From Pontederia crassipes (lineage: Eukaryota > Streptophyta > Magnoliopsida > Commelinales > Pontederiaceae), in the NCBI GenBank assembly GCA_030549335.1, contig CM060196.1, forward strand, positions 69,100,639-69,164,638: a stretch of 64,000 nucleotides of DNA, written 5' to 3'. The translations under genes and the position numbers were made by a program. The notes beneath the pieces are model-generated. The model ran no database searches, had not been told where the DNA came from, and saw nothing but the letters and a program-made list of their open reading frames with translations. Below, piece by piece: positions 28,293-42,558 of this stretch (its first letter is position 1; every line of letters starts with the position of its first letter).

Positions 28293-29161
28293 TTTCGGCT
28301 TCTGGAAGATGCAGATCGAGGACTATCTGTATCAGAAAAAATTACACGAGCCTCTCTCTGGGAAAAAAGTCGAAGGTGATGAGTGACGCGGACTGGGCAC
28401 TCCTCGACCGACAGATGCTTGATGTTATCAAGCTGACGTTGGCACGGAACGTAGCCTTAAACATTGTGAACGAGAAAATCATGGCAGGTTTGATGAAGGC
28501 GTTATCAAACATGTACGAGAAGTCATCTGCATCAAATAATGTGTATTTGATGATAAGGTTATTTAACCTGAAAATGTCTAAGAGAGCTTCGGTCATAGAT
28601 CACATCAACGAATTCAACATTATCATCACACAATTGAATTCGATAAGTATTACTTTTGATGACGAAGTGAGGGCTTTGATCTTGTTATCTTCATTGTCAA
28701 AAAATTGGGGTGCAATTGTGACGGCGGTCAGTAGTTCTTCCGGTTCAACAAAGTTGAAGCTCGATGATATTCGGCATCTAATTCTGAGCGAAGACATTCG
28801 CAGGAGAGAATCAGGAGAGAACTCAAGCTCGGCGTTGAGTATAGAGGGAAGGGGAAGAATGCAACAGCGAGGACAAAATCATGGAAGATCAAACGCAAGA
28901 CGACGGAGTCAGTCTAGATCTGGTGAATTCGCATGCTGGAATTGCGAGAAGAAAGGTCATCTGAAGAAGAATTGCAGAGTACCTAAGAAGAAAACCAATG
29001 AGAAGTCGACGAATGCTGCTACAGAAAAAGTCTCGGATGCATTAGTTCTGAGTGTAGACAGTCCAACAGAATCTTGGATTCTGGTGTTTCGTACCATTCC
29101 ACATCGCAAAGGGAGTGCATGGAAGATTACACTACCGGTAACTTTGGCAAAGTTTATCTGA
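28293..29161 (+). pseudogene. Copia gag part with zinc knuckle (fossil)
   Basis: The frame carries a copia gag core (WALLDRQMLDVIKLTLARNV, VIDHINEFNIIITQL, LLSSLSKNW). It also carries a CCHC knuckle of the form C-x2-C-x4-H-x4-C in the string CWNCEKKGHLKKNC. This identifies a nucleocapsid-bearing gag of the Tnt1/Tork group. Confidence 0.88.
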
Positions 29162-29616
29162 GTGATGATAAAGCCTTGGATGTTGTGGGAAAATGGAACG
29201 TAAAGATTGTCACTGACAATGAGACAACTTGAAAGCTGAAAGATGTTCGACATATACTGAGGGTTGAAGAAAAATCTGATCTCGGTTGAACAGCTTGATT
29301 CAGAGGGTTATACTACGGTATTTGTAGATAACACTTGGAAGATCACCAAAAGAGCCATGGTGATCGCATAGGGCAGCAAACTGGGCACTTTGTACAGGTC
29401 GTCGAACATGAAGATTATTGCAGCTGATTCGGATGATATGTCTAAAGTCTGGCATTGTAGACTTGGACATATGAGTGAAAAGGGGATGAAGGTTCTGCAC
29501 AAGATGGGTCGACTACCAGATTTTAGTGGACTTTGTGAAGACTGTGTGCTGGAAAAGTAAAAGAAAGTCACATTCAGCAAAGTATCAAGGATGCCGAAGA
29601 GTAGCAAGTTGGAGTT

Positions 29617-30432
29617 GTGCACACAGATGTGTGGGGGCCATCTCTAGTTCCATCCCTTGGTGGGTCACTGTATTATATGACATTCATAGATGATTATTTC
29701 ATGAAGGTATGGGTTTATTTTCTAAAAAATAAATTTGATGTGTTCTCTACTTTCAAGAAATGGAAGGCACGGGTAGAGAATGGAGCAGGCGTCAAGATCA
29801 AGTGTTTGCGGTCTGACAATGGCCGTGAGTATGTGAACCATGAGTTTAAGGAGTTCTACGGAGAACATGGCATCAGGATGGAGATGACAGTTCCAAGGAC
29901 GCCATTGCAGAATGTGGTTGTTGAACGGATGAATAGGACGCTGAATGAGCGTGCCAAGAGCATGAGGATGCATGCAGGACTACCGAAGTCATTTTGGGCA
30001 GATGCAATGAACATAGCGGCATACCTGATCAATCGCGGGCCATCTATACCATTGAAGAACAAACTACCAGAGGAGATCTGGAATGGTAAGGAGGTAGATC
30101 TTTCTTATCTGAGGATTTTCGGTTGCCTATCATATGTGCATATTGATTTTGCATGTAGAGACAAATTATATGCTAAGACTCGGAGGTGTTTCTTTATTGG
30201 TTATGGTTCTGATGAGTTTGGATATCATTTTCGGGATGATGAAAATAGAAAAATTATTCGGAAAAGAAACGTGGTGTTCCATGAAAAGACCATGTATAAA
30301 AAGAAGGTTGCAGAATTTGGTAATGCAGGAGAAAAAGGCAAGGCTGAAGTGAAACTTGAGGACATTTCAAATGAAGATGTGGCCAGGTCCGAGAACTCCA
30401 CCCCCCCATTAAGAGATCCACTCAGGAGATAA
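29617..30432 (+). pseudogene. Copia integrase part (fossil)
   Basis: The frame holds the integrase core DVWGPS, FIDDYFMKVWVYFLKNK, LRSDNGREYVNHEF, VPRTPLQNVVVERMNRTLNE and FWADAMNIAAYLINRGPS, then LRIFGCLSYVH. The order and spacing are those of Tnt1-type copia integrases. Minus-strand frames over the same bases are shadows. Confidence 0.9.
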
Positions 30433-30798
30433 GACCACCGGTGAGGTATTCTCCTTCTCAGAATTTTATGTTGCTAACTGATGTTGGTAAACCAAGGTGT
30501 TTCAAAAAATTCTTGATGGTTGATGATTCAGTCAAGTAGGAGTTAGCAAGGAAGAATGAAATGGATTCGTTGTACAAGGATAAAACTTGGGTGCTGACAA
30601 AATTGCCTAAAGGTGAAAAGGCATTGCACAAGAAGTGGTTGTACAATACCAAGGAAGAGTCAGGTGACGATCACAGAAAATCGAGGTTCGTTGCAACCTC
30701 GAATTTTCTCAAAAGTTAGTTGCAGGGAGGAGCTGTCAGAGTTCGAGCACAAGTAGGTGTAGCTCAATCTCAAGAGAATCAGACTCCAAGTGGAAGAT

Positions 30799-31250
30799 TG
30801 TTGGAGTTAGTTAGGTAGAGCCTGATTCTGTGCCCAACTAATTTGTTGTTAGATATAGTAGAAAAAATCTGAGAGATTGTAACTTCCTTGTAACCATAAT
30901 CTGGGAGGATTGAGTGGTTATCATAACTACCTTATTTGTTAGATATGGAGTTATGGAGTATCAGGATAAGTGATTCGGTTATCCTGGGTTATTACTCAAG
31001 GCACATATCTGGTAGCGGTTATGCACTATATATTGTGGGGATCTGAGTAATGTTTGTAAGGTGATCTGAGATATCTGAATAGAGTGAAACTCTGTGACAA
31101 CCGTGGACATAGGAGACAATCTCCGAACTACGTAAAATCTATGTGTCTTTCTCTGTGTGTGATTTCTTATTATTCTTCCCCTATTTGTTTATCATTTTCT
31201 CCCAAACATCGGTATCAACAGTAAGTTGATATCGAGTATATTCCGCAACT
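30799..31250 (+). repeat. 3' LTR of the plus-strand copia fossil
   Basis: This LTR matches 27753-28204 and is followed by the target duplication ATCTA. Confidence 0.9.
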
Positions 31251-31345
31251 ATCTACATTAGTTGTATATATATGCTGCATACATTTTATAGCAAGGCATA
31301 AGTAACATGGACTAAGATATTCTAACACAAGGACTGCATGCCATC

Positions 31346-32348
31346 TCTATCGTCGATCCTCTTTAATAATACAAAAGTTTATTTTGATAAAAAATATGAC
31401 AAAAAATTCCAAAGGGCATTGGTCTCTTTACAAATTTTTTTTTCTCCAAAGGATAAGGACCAAAATGGAATTAAACCTAGATTACTTTGGGGTCAAAACA
31501 TTCATCCTTTAACACACGATGCAACAAGTATCGAGTTAGCTTGGGGGTGGAGTGGGGTTAGGTCGGGTGCTTAATGGTGAAGAGCAGTAGCGTCAATGGA
31601 GGCAACGACCATGACGGTCCCATGGGCATGCTTGGTAAAGAGGTTGTTGATGACTTGGAGATGGAGCATGTCGAGTTCTCCCTATGGAGGTTTGCCGCCC
31701 TGTGGGATGAGATGGCTTGGATGCCGATGGTTGTAGGCGCTCGTCACATGTGAAGAGATGGGTAGTCGGGTCCGGGCTAGGTGCACGGTCATGCCGGGCT
31801 GGCCTAAGACTATTCTGGTATGGCACGGCCCGGTTCGGGCTGGGACATAGTAAAAGTCAATTTGACCAGTCCGAACTCAGCACGGCTCGACTGTGGGGGA
31901 TTGTAAGGGGGGTGGATTTGTGGGCATGCTTGGTAAAGAGGTTGTTTATGACTTGGAGATGGAGCATGTCGAGTTCTCCCGATGGTGGTACGCTGCCCTG
32001 TGGGTGAGATGGCTTGGATGCCGGTGGTTGCAGGCGCTCGTCACATGTGAAGAGCCGGCTAGTCGGGCCCGGGCTAGTGCACGGTCATGCCAGGCTGGCC
32101 TAAGGCTATTCTGGTACGGCTCAGCCCGGTTCGGGCTGGGACATAGTCAAAGTCGATTTGACTAGTCCGAACTTGGCCCGGCTCGACCCAATTCTTAATT
32201 TCTATCGTCGACTCTCTTTAATGATACAAAAGTTTATTTTGATAAAAATATGACAAACAATTCTAAGGGCATTGGTCTCTTTACAGAATTTTTTTTCTCG
32301 ACAAGGATAAGGACCCAAAATGTAATTAAATCCGGATTACTTTGGGTT
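31346..32348. repeat. A-B-B-A duplication block
   Basis: Block A (31346-31494) returns as 32201-32348; both contain TTTAAT-ATACAAAAGTTTATTTTG and GGGCATTGGTCTCTTTACA. Between them block B occurs twice in tandem (31624-31892 and 31922-32188, period 298). It starts GGGCATGCTTGGTAAAGAGG and ends in a GGCCCGGTTCGGGCTGGGAC-type stretch. All four blocks are in the same orientation. The open frames 31717-32007 and 31893-32165 come from block B and show no domain. Confidence 0.8.
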
Positions 32349-32623
32349 GCGACACAACAAGTACCGAGTTTCCTTGAAGGGTGCCGAGATCAAAATGCTC
32401 TCATCTTGTGAGAATTCAATTCTCAAAATCGATATGAATTTATTTTAACTTTAATAACAGTTAAATAAGTTTTAAATTTTTTATACATGGTTCTTAATAT
32501 CGTATGCCAATAAAATTAATGTTGTGTCAGCTATATCTTTTTAAATAATAGCCAATCTATTTATTATCTTATACATTCTTATAATACTAATTATTTTTAT
32601 TAAAGTTGATGGGCTTTCATGAT

Positions 32624-34625
32624 TGTTAGCACTCATCATCATCATCGTGGAAAGGAGAGGAACCTCACTGCTGTCGAGATGTTATCGTCAATTATGCAAA
32701 TCGTTGAGAAGACCTTCATCAATGTCATGGTTCATCTTTTCACGTCATCATATTTGTTTAATCTTTTCATGTCGGTTCAATGTTAGTATAAATATATAGG
32801 TGTGTAGTTCAATGTAATTAGTAGTTCCCTTAGTTGTAATTCAAGTTCGTTTGAATGAATTTTTAGCCCTCTGTTCCTTCTTTCGCGTCTTTCTCTGTTT
32901 CTTCTTTTCCTCCTCCTCCTCCTCCTTCCAATTTTCGATCAACCTTCGACGAGTAATGAAGCTCGATTTTCTAACATGGTGTTAGAGCCTACAGATTGAA
33001 GATCCTGATGAACTCCTCTTCGTTGTTTGCCCCGTCGTCGTGACAATCAAAAGCTCATCGTCGATCATTCCTTCATGAAGGTCGTTGCTAATGAAGTCTC
33101 GTCAAATTACATGGCACTTGTATGCCTAGGTGGCACTGATCTGGTCGTTACTGATGCCCATCTAGTCTTGGCTAACGAGATTCAGTCGTCAAGGTTGGAT
33201 ATTGCCTTCCATCACGTACGCTATCTAAAAGGGTTGTTCACCTTCATACTACCTCAGTCTTCACTGATAAGCACCACATCTGCGGCCGCAAAGGTTTTTC
33301 ACCACTGGTTCCTCCAGCGATGCCCTCTTCGGCTTTCGACTCATTTCTTGTGTGACCAAGATCTCCTTCAGCTCCGATTATCATTTTTTCTTGCTCCATT
33401 TTTCTATCATACTTTCCTCCTAGAACGAATTTTGATCGTCACTTTCCTCTTTGCATTTTCTTTGTTTTCATGGCAATGGTCTATCATGTTGTTGGTTGAG
33501 CTTGACTCGTCAGAATCTTACTTTTTCGAAGCTCTATCTCCATTTCATTCGATGGTGATCACCGGTTGTTTTGTTTCTAATGTCGTCTTCAACTATCAAT
33601 TCTTTTCCATCTTCACTCCGTCGTTGTTTCACAATGAAGATCGACATTTCTTTTCTCCGATGTCTCGCCGATTGTTGGAGTTTTGTCTCCTCTTTCACAG
33701 CGATGATCGTCATACGTTATTGAAGCTATCTTTAGGTCACTAACGTCGTATTTCTTGACATGTTCGTCTCAATTCATCAAATGAGTTTGGACTTGTCACT
33801 GATTCTTCAGTTCGTCGTCGGATGTCTTCTTCTTTGGCTTGTCGAGTTTGCTTTGTCCTCGCAATAGTTTGTCGTCGCCTTCGATTGTGTTTGCTCTGTT
33901 CTGCTATGACGATTGTCATGTTCATTGTCGTCGTCTCATGTTCATTGTGGTCGTCTCTGATCATCTCTAGTTTGTTTTAGCTTCTAGGTGTTTTCATTAC
34001 TCTATTTTCATTATCTACATTTACCCGATCATAGTTCTCTAATAAGCTTCTTCTAAAGCTCTATCATTTCATCTTTGATCATAATTTTTTTATTCGTTCA
34101 TTTTATTCATCTCCGATAATATTTTTCATTCAAGTTTTTTCTCCAATCATTTGTTCTTCGTCCTTTCTCTATTATCTCTGACTGGTTCTTCTACATCTCC
34201 AGCAACCGTAGGATCTGCACATCGACGACGATTTGTTTCTTTGAGCTCTTCAACTTGGCGTTCAATTTTTGTTAGCTACCAACTTGAGGGGGGTGTGTTA
34301 GCCCTCATCATTGTCATTGCGTAAAGGAGAGGAAGCTTGCTCCTGTTGAGATGTTGTTGTCAATTCTACACATTGTCGAGAAGACCTTCGTCAATGTCAT
34401 GGTTCATGTTTTCCTATTGTAGTAGTGTCGTAATATTAGTTTAATCTCTTCATGTTGATTCAGTGTTAGTATAAATAGGTGTATAGTTGAATGCATTCAA
34501 TGGTTCCATTAGTTGTAATTCAAGTTCGTTTTGAATGGAGCTTCAATGTCTTTATCTGCTTCTTCTCCTCCTCCGTCCACTTTTCGATCAACCTCTGACG
34601 AGTAGTGAAGCTCGATATTCTAACA
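32624..34625 (+). mobile_element. Small non-autonomous LTR element (fossil)
   Basis: The direct repeats 32624-32975 and 34296-34625 start TGTTAGC and end TCTAACA. They are flanked by the target duplication ATGAT (32619-32623 and 34626-34630). TGGTGTTAGAGCC, a primer-binding-site variant, follows the left repeat, and a purine tract GAGGGGGGTG precedes the right one. The 1.3 kb between them has no recognisable gag or pol. The LTRs differ at many positions, so the copy is older than the copia at 27.75 kb. It is best called a TRIM/LARD-like element whose helper is probably copia. Confidence 0.85.
33027..33743 (+). other. Open frame inside the small LTR element, no known domain
   Basis: A 238-codon frame opens just inside the left LTR (MPRRRDNQKLIVDHSFMKVV). 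I see no capsid, zinc knuckle, protease or polymerase motif. It is hydrophobic toward its C-terminal half and rich in Ser, Leu and Phe, as expected from chance translation of TC-rich DNA. It is listed because of its length and position; a coding role is doubtful. Confidence 0.2.
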
Positions 34626-34695
34626 ATGATCATTGCTGGAAGTCCAGAATTTGTTGGATCGAATCACCTCGAGATTTGAGAATGAAAGCAAGAGC
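34626..34695. other. Spacer between the LTR element and CACTA copy 2
   Basis: Seventy bases of flanking DNA separate the target duplication ATGAT from the AGC duplication of the CACTA element. Confidence 0.7.
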
Positions 34696-34852
34696 CACTA
34701 CAAGAAAATTGTCATTTTCCGACGGTTTGAAATTCGTCGCAATTTACGACGGATTTTGCGGCGATTCATTTTGCGACGGATTTTCCGATGGTTACGACCG
34801 TCAGAAATGAAAATAATAAATTATATAATTTGTTATATTATTATTTTATTTT

Positions 34853-35380
34853 TTGACGGTTAGGAACGTCGAAATTTCCGACGGATACCCATCCGTCACA
34901 ATTTGCAACGGATTTTTCGATGGTTACGACCATCGGAAAGTAAAATAATAAATTATATAATTTGTTATATTATTATTTTATTTTTTGACAGTTAGGAACA
35001 TCGATATTTCCGACGGATACCCATCCGTCGTAATTTGCGACGGATTTTTCGATGGTTACGACCGTCGAAAATGAAAATAATAAATTATATAATTTATTAT
35101 ATTATTATTTTATTTTTTGATGGTTAGGAACGTCGATATTTCCGACGGATACCCATCCATCGCAATTTGCGACGGATTTTTCGACGGTTACGACCGTCGG
35201 AAAGGAAAAACAATAAATTATATAATTTGTTATATTATTATTTAATTTTTCGATGGTTAGGAATGTTGATATTTCCGACGGATATCATCCGTCGCAAAAA
35301 TCCGTCGTAATTTCCGACAGTCGTAACCGTCGGTAAATGTGTAATAGTATCTTATATGAGTATTTTATTAATATAACTAG
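34853..35380. repeat. Four tandem units of 132 bp in CACTA copy 2
   Basis: Unit starts at 34853, 34985, 35117 and 35249 give a regular 132-base spacing. Each has TTTCCGACGGATA-CATCC, ATTTGCGACGGATTTTTCGA and AATTTGTTATATTATTATTT. CACTA copy 1 has three. Confidence 0.88.
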
Positions 35381-35769
35381 TGACAGCCCAAATCGTCATA
35401 ATTACCGACGGTTTTGACCGTCGGTAATGATTACCGAGGGTTCAAACCATCGGTAAAATAAAAAATAAATATTATATATAATTAAATATATTTTCGACGG
35501 TCACAACCGTCGGTAACTTTAAAAATAATTAATATTTACGTTTTCGACGGCCGAAATCGTCGGTAATTAAAATTTTGTTATCCCGCTTTTTTTTCCCTTT
35601 TCCCGCTTTCTCTTTCCTCTTATATATAATTCCTCTCTCTCACTCTCCCTCCTCTCTCTCACTCTCCCTCCTCTCCTCTCTCTCTCTCCCTCTCCCTCTC
35701 CCGGCCTAAACCGGAAGATCTCCCGCACCGCACCGGACGCCGACGTCTCTCTCTCTTTCTCTCTCCGGC

Positions 35770-36015
35770 CGGAGGCTGCTGGAGGCGGGATCCGGCCCCC
35801 AGCAGCGGGATCCGGCCCCCAGGCTGCCGGATCTGCCCGCGGTTGGAGCGATTCGGCCGCTTGCGGTCGGATCCGGCCCCCAGAGGCCGGATCGGCCGCC
35901 AGGGATCCGACCGCTGGCGGCAAGATCCGACCCCCAGCGGCCGGATCCGGCCCATCTTGCCGAGAGCGGCCGGATTTGGCTGCGGCCGGATCTGGCCGCG
36001 GCCCGATCTGTCCGC
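35770..36015. repeat. GGATCCGGCC-rich minisatellite in CACTA copy 2
   Basis: Words such as GGATCCGGCCCCCAG and CGGCCGGATC recur about ten times with spacing near 20-25 bases. The unit differs from the minisatellite in copy 1, although both copies share GGCCCCCAGCGGCC. Confidence 0.75.
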
Positions 36016-36450
36016 TAATTTTTTTTATATTTAAAAAATTTTTTACGACGGTTGCGACCGCCGAAATATCGACGGTTGCGACGGCCGTCGAAAGTTTCGA
36101 CAATTGCGACCGTTGAAAACTTTTGACGGTTCGAACCGCCGCCTTTTCCGGCGGTTTCAACCGTCAAAAACTTTGATGATTCGAACCGTCGGCATTTTCC
36201 GGTGATTGCAACCATCGGAAACTTTCAGACGATTCGAACCGCCGGTCTTTTTTGACAGTTGCAACCGTCGAAAACTTTTTTTTCCGACGGATTTTTTTCG
36301 ACCGTCACAAATCGATTTGCGACGAGCGTTTTTCCGACGGATCGATTCCGACTGAAAAACCATCGGTAATTACGTTACTGACGATTTTTGGGCTGATTAC
36401 CGACGGTACGGTTTGGATCGTCGGTAATCAGTATTTTTCTAGTAGTGAGC

Positions 36451-40340
<3,890 letters not shown>

Positions 40341-40344
40341 TTCA

Positions 40345-40612
40345 TTGTTCTTTTTACTCTAAATCAGGATGAAAAGGAGAAAAAAACATATTTAATAAGT
40401 ATTTCCATCTTGAATTAAATTAAACTAACTACTTAACATTCATTCTCTTCCTTTCCCTTATTTGATTTAGAGTAAAAGAGAGTTAAAGAGGAGGAAGGGA
40501 AGGTTAAAAAAAATTATTTACTAAGTTTGGATAGATTTTTTATCAAATGAAATGGAGGGGAATGGAAAGAAATTTATTCACCATTCCCCTCATTTGATGT
40601 TTTTTTAACCTC
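40345..40612. repeat. Two adjacent foldback (MITE-like) structures
   Basis: The first pairs TTTACTCTAAATCA (near 40351) with TGATTTAGAGTAAA (near 40464). The second pairs CAAATGA..GGGGAATGG (40544-40565) with CCATTCCCCTCATTTG (40581-40596), extended outward by GGTTAAAAAAA and TTTTTTTAACC at about 40502 and 40601. Both would form hairpins. No target duplication could be fixed. Confidence 0.55.
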
Positions 40613-42558
40613 AAATTGGGAGGTAACGAAGGGTAAACATATATTTAGTTATTTTAATAATAAAAATGTAATTACTCTTGTATATATAATTTATCATTAC
40701 TAATTTCTAGGGGAATAATTGTCATACAAAATTAATATTTTAAATTTTATCCTCTATTTTCCTCTATCCAAACAAGGTAAAAAAATTTTCACCCATTATC
40801 TTCCTTTCCCTTCCTTCTCATTCCTTTATTGATGATATATCTCACAAAACCTTAATAGTATTAATCAAACATGTGTAACTATCACTTTCATTCTCGTATA
40901 TTTTATTCTCATGCTTTCACTTCTAATTGTTTACCTTCCCTTCCTCTTAATAAATTTTGAACCAAACAAATCCTTAGTTAATATGGATTGCCTCACTTCA
41001 TAGTCAATTTCCATTGTTAGAAAATCCAAATTATATGCAAAAAAAATATATAATCGAGTTCAACTAGCTTGAATCAGATTTATATTAAAATAATAATATT
41101 TAGATCTCTTTAAAAAATTTAGTATAAATAAAAGTATAAAATATAAAATAATAAAATAATCATATATTAATTATCATTTTAACATAATTAAACATTAATT
41201 AAAATTTTGAAGAATATATTTTTTACAATAAATTTAATAAAATATTTTTTCTTATTTTAAGATATTTTTTAGAATGATGTGAATTATATATATATATATT
41301 TATTTATTTTCTTTCCTTTTTCTATTTATAAATTTAAAAAATAACCTCATTATTATTAATTTCCTAATTTTTATATGTTCTATTCTTTCACCTTTATTTT
41401 TCCCACAAATTTCAAATCTAATTTCCTTTTCTAATTCACACTCCATAATTAACACCGTTTGCTAATTTCTTATACTTTATATACTTTTTCCACATTTATT
41501 TCATTATTATTCCTTCCTTATTTTAACAATTTTTTTTTCATGTAGCATTTTTTTGTGGACTTGAAAAAAAAACTAGTTTGAATCATTTTTGGGCTCAACC
41601 TGATTTTGTTGGATCGAACCGATTCATCCCAATTTTTTTCAAGAACAAGTTTTTATATCAAATTAGATCGAACTAACGGCTAATTCACATTGAACAAGCT
41701 GGACCGATTGGTCCGATTCAATTTTAAAAATACTATTTGAAATAGATTATAATATTAATATATATCCAATCTCTTGTTCTACTAGTGAAAATCACCATAA
41801 AACAAAAACTTCCCAATCTCTTTCTACACTGGATTTCCCTTTCTCAAGAATAGTGAATCAATCCCTAAAATTTCACATAGTATAAAAGAATAGAGACATA
41901 ATAATGACTCCCATTGACATAAATCCTTCAAGTGGTACTATGCAATGAAATTAGATGTACAAAGAAAATAAGATGCAATATAACATTAGCATGAAATCAA
42001 TTTGTTTGAACTGATCATATAAACACCCTAAGTCCAAACCAACTATACATAAGAAATTAGTCACCAAGGTTGGTAATGAATATCACAACTAGGATATCAA
42101 AATAAAAAATATAACAAATAGATATTATAAACATAGAAGAGTAGCACCACAACCTTTCAACTCCTCAGTGATTACCTATACGATGATTCTCCTCCTCAAA
42201 TACAATCGTCTCCCTAAAAGTGAATCCTGCATTATTTTAAGATTTTGCTTCTTTTTATACGCATCATTATGGCATAAACATATATCCTCAATGTTCTAAA
42301 AGAAGGTTCCTTGTTACAATATTCTATGTAGAGAGTTAGTACGCTCATCAAAATTTTTCCATATTAATTTTTTTATGTCTTGTCCTTTTCTACAATGAGA
42401 TACATGTGTGTGAATAAGTGTGATAATCCAAATGTAGGAGTGTGAAACTCATTTCTTCATCTCCTTCTTCCATTTTCTTAAATAAAACATGAAAGCAAGG
42501 TGACTTGCATGAATTAAAGAGTGTGCTACGTTCTGATAGTGAAAATAAAAAATACATA
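40613..42558. other. AT-rich intergenic DNA, no gene seen
   Basis: No open frame or paired repeat of note is present. A patch near 41590-41740 repeats GGATCGAAC-CGATT words, as in decayed small repeats. Confidence 0.4.

Larger units (their letters stand above)
27753..31250 (+). mobile_element. Ty1/copia element, Tork/Tnt1-like, short internal region (fossil)
   Basis: Two direct repeats of about 452 bp (27753-28204 and 30799-31250) start TGTTGGAGTTAGTTAGG and end near ATTC-GCAAC. The unit is flanked by the 5-base target duplication ATCTA (27748-27752 and 31251-31255). A primer-binding-like CTAGTATCAGAGCT follows the left LTR. Parts in order are gag with a zinc knuckle, a protease/preintegrase stretch, integrase, and only the beginning of a reverse transcriptase region. 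The 3.5 kb total is short for the family, so it would need a helper. The LTRs differ by only a few percent by eye, making it one of the younger insertions here. The copy is broken. Confidence 0.9.
34696..36447. mobile_element. Non-autonomous CACTA (En/Spm) element, copy 2
   Basis: The element begins CACTACAAGAAAATTG and ends TTTTTCTAGTAGTG, flanked by the 3-base target duplication AGC (34693-34695 and 36448-36450). The body of 1752 bases is related to the copy at 12036. Four tandem units of 132 bp start at 34853, 34985, 35117 and 35249, then come dispersed CCGTCGG/CCGACGG palindromes. A TATATATAA plus CT-rich tract lies near 35620-35700, a GGATCCGGCC-rich centre at 35770-36010, and inverted GACGGTT/AACCGTC pairs fill the right end. 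No transposase is encoded; the open frames 35567-36160 are repeat by-products. Confidence 0.92.

Noticed and set aside
35567-36160. A 197-codon minus-strand frame inside CACTA copy 2.
   Set aside because: Its Pro/Arg/Gly-rich sequence comes from the GGATCCGGCC minisatellite; it matches no transposase and is not shared in frame with copy 1.
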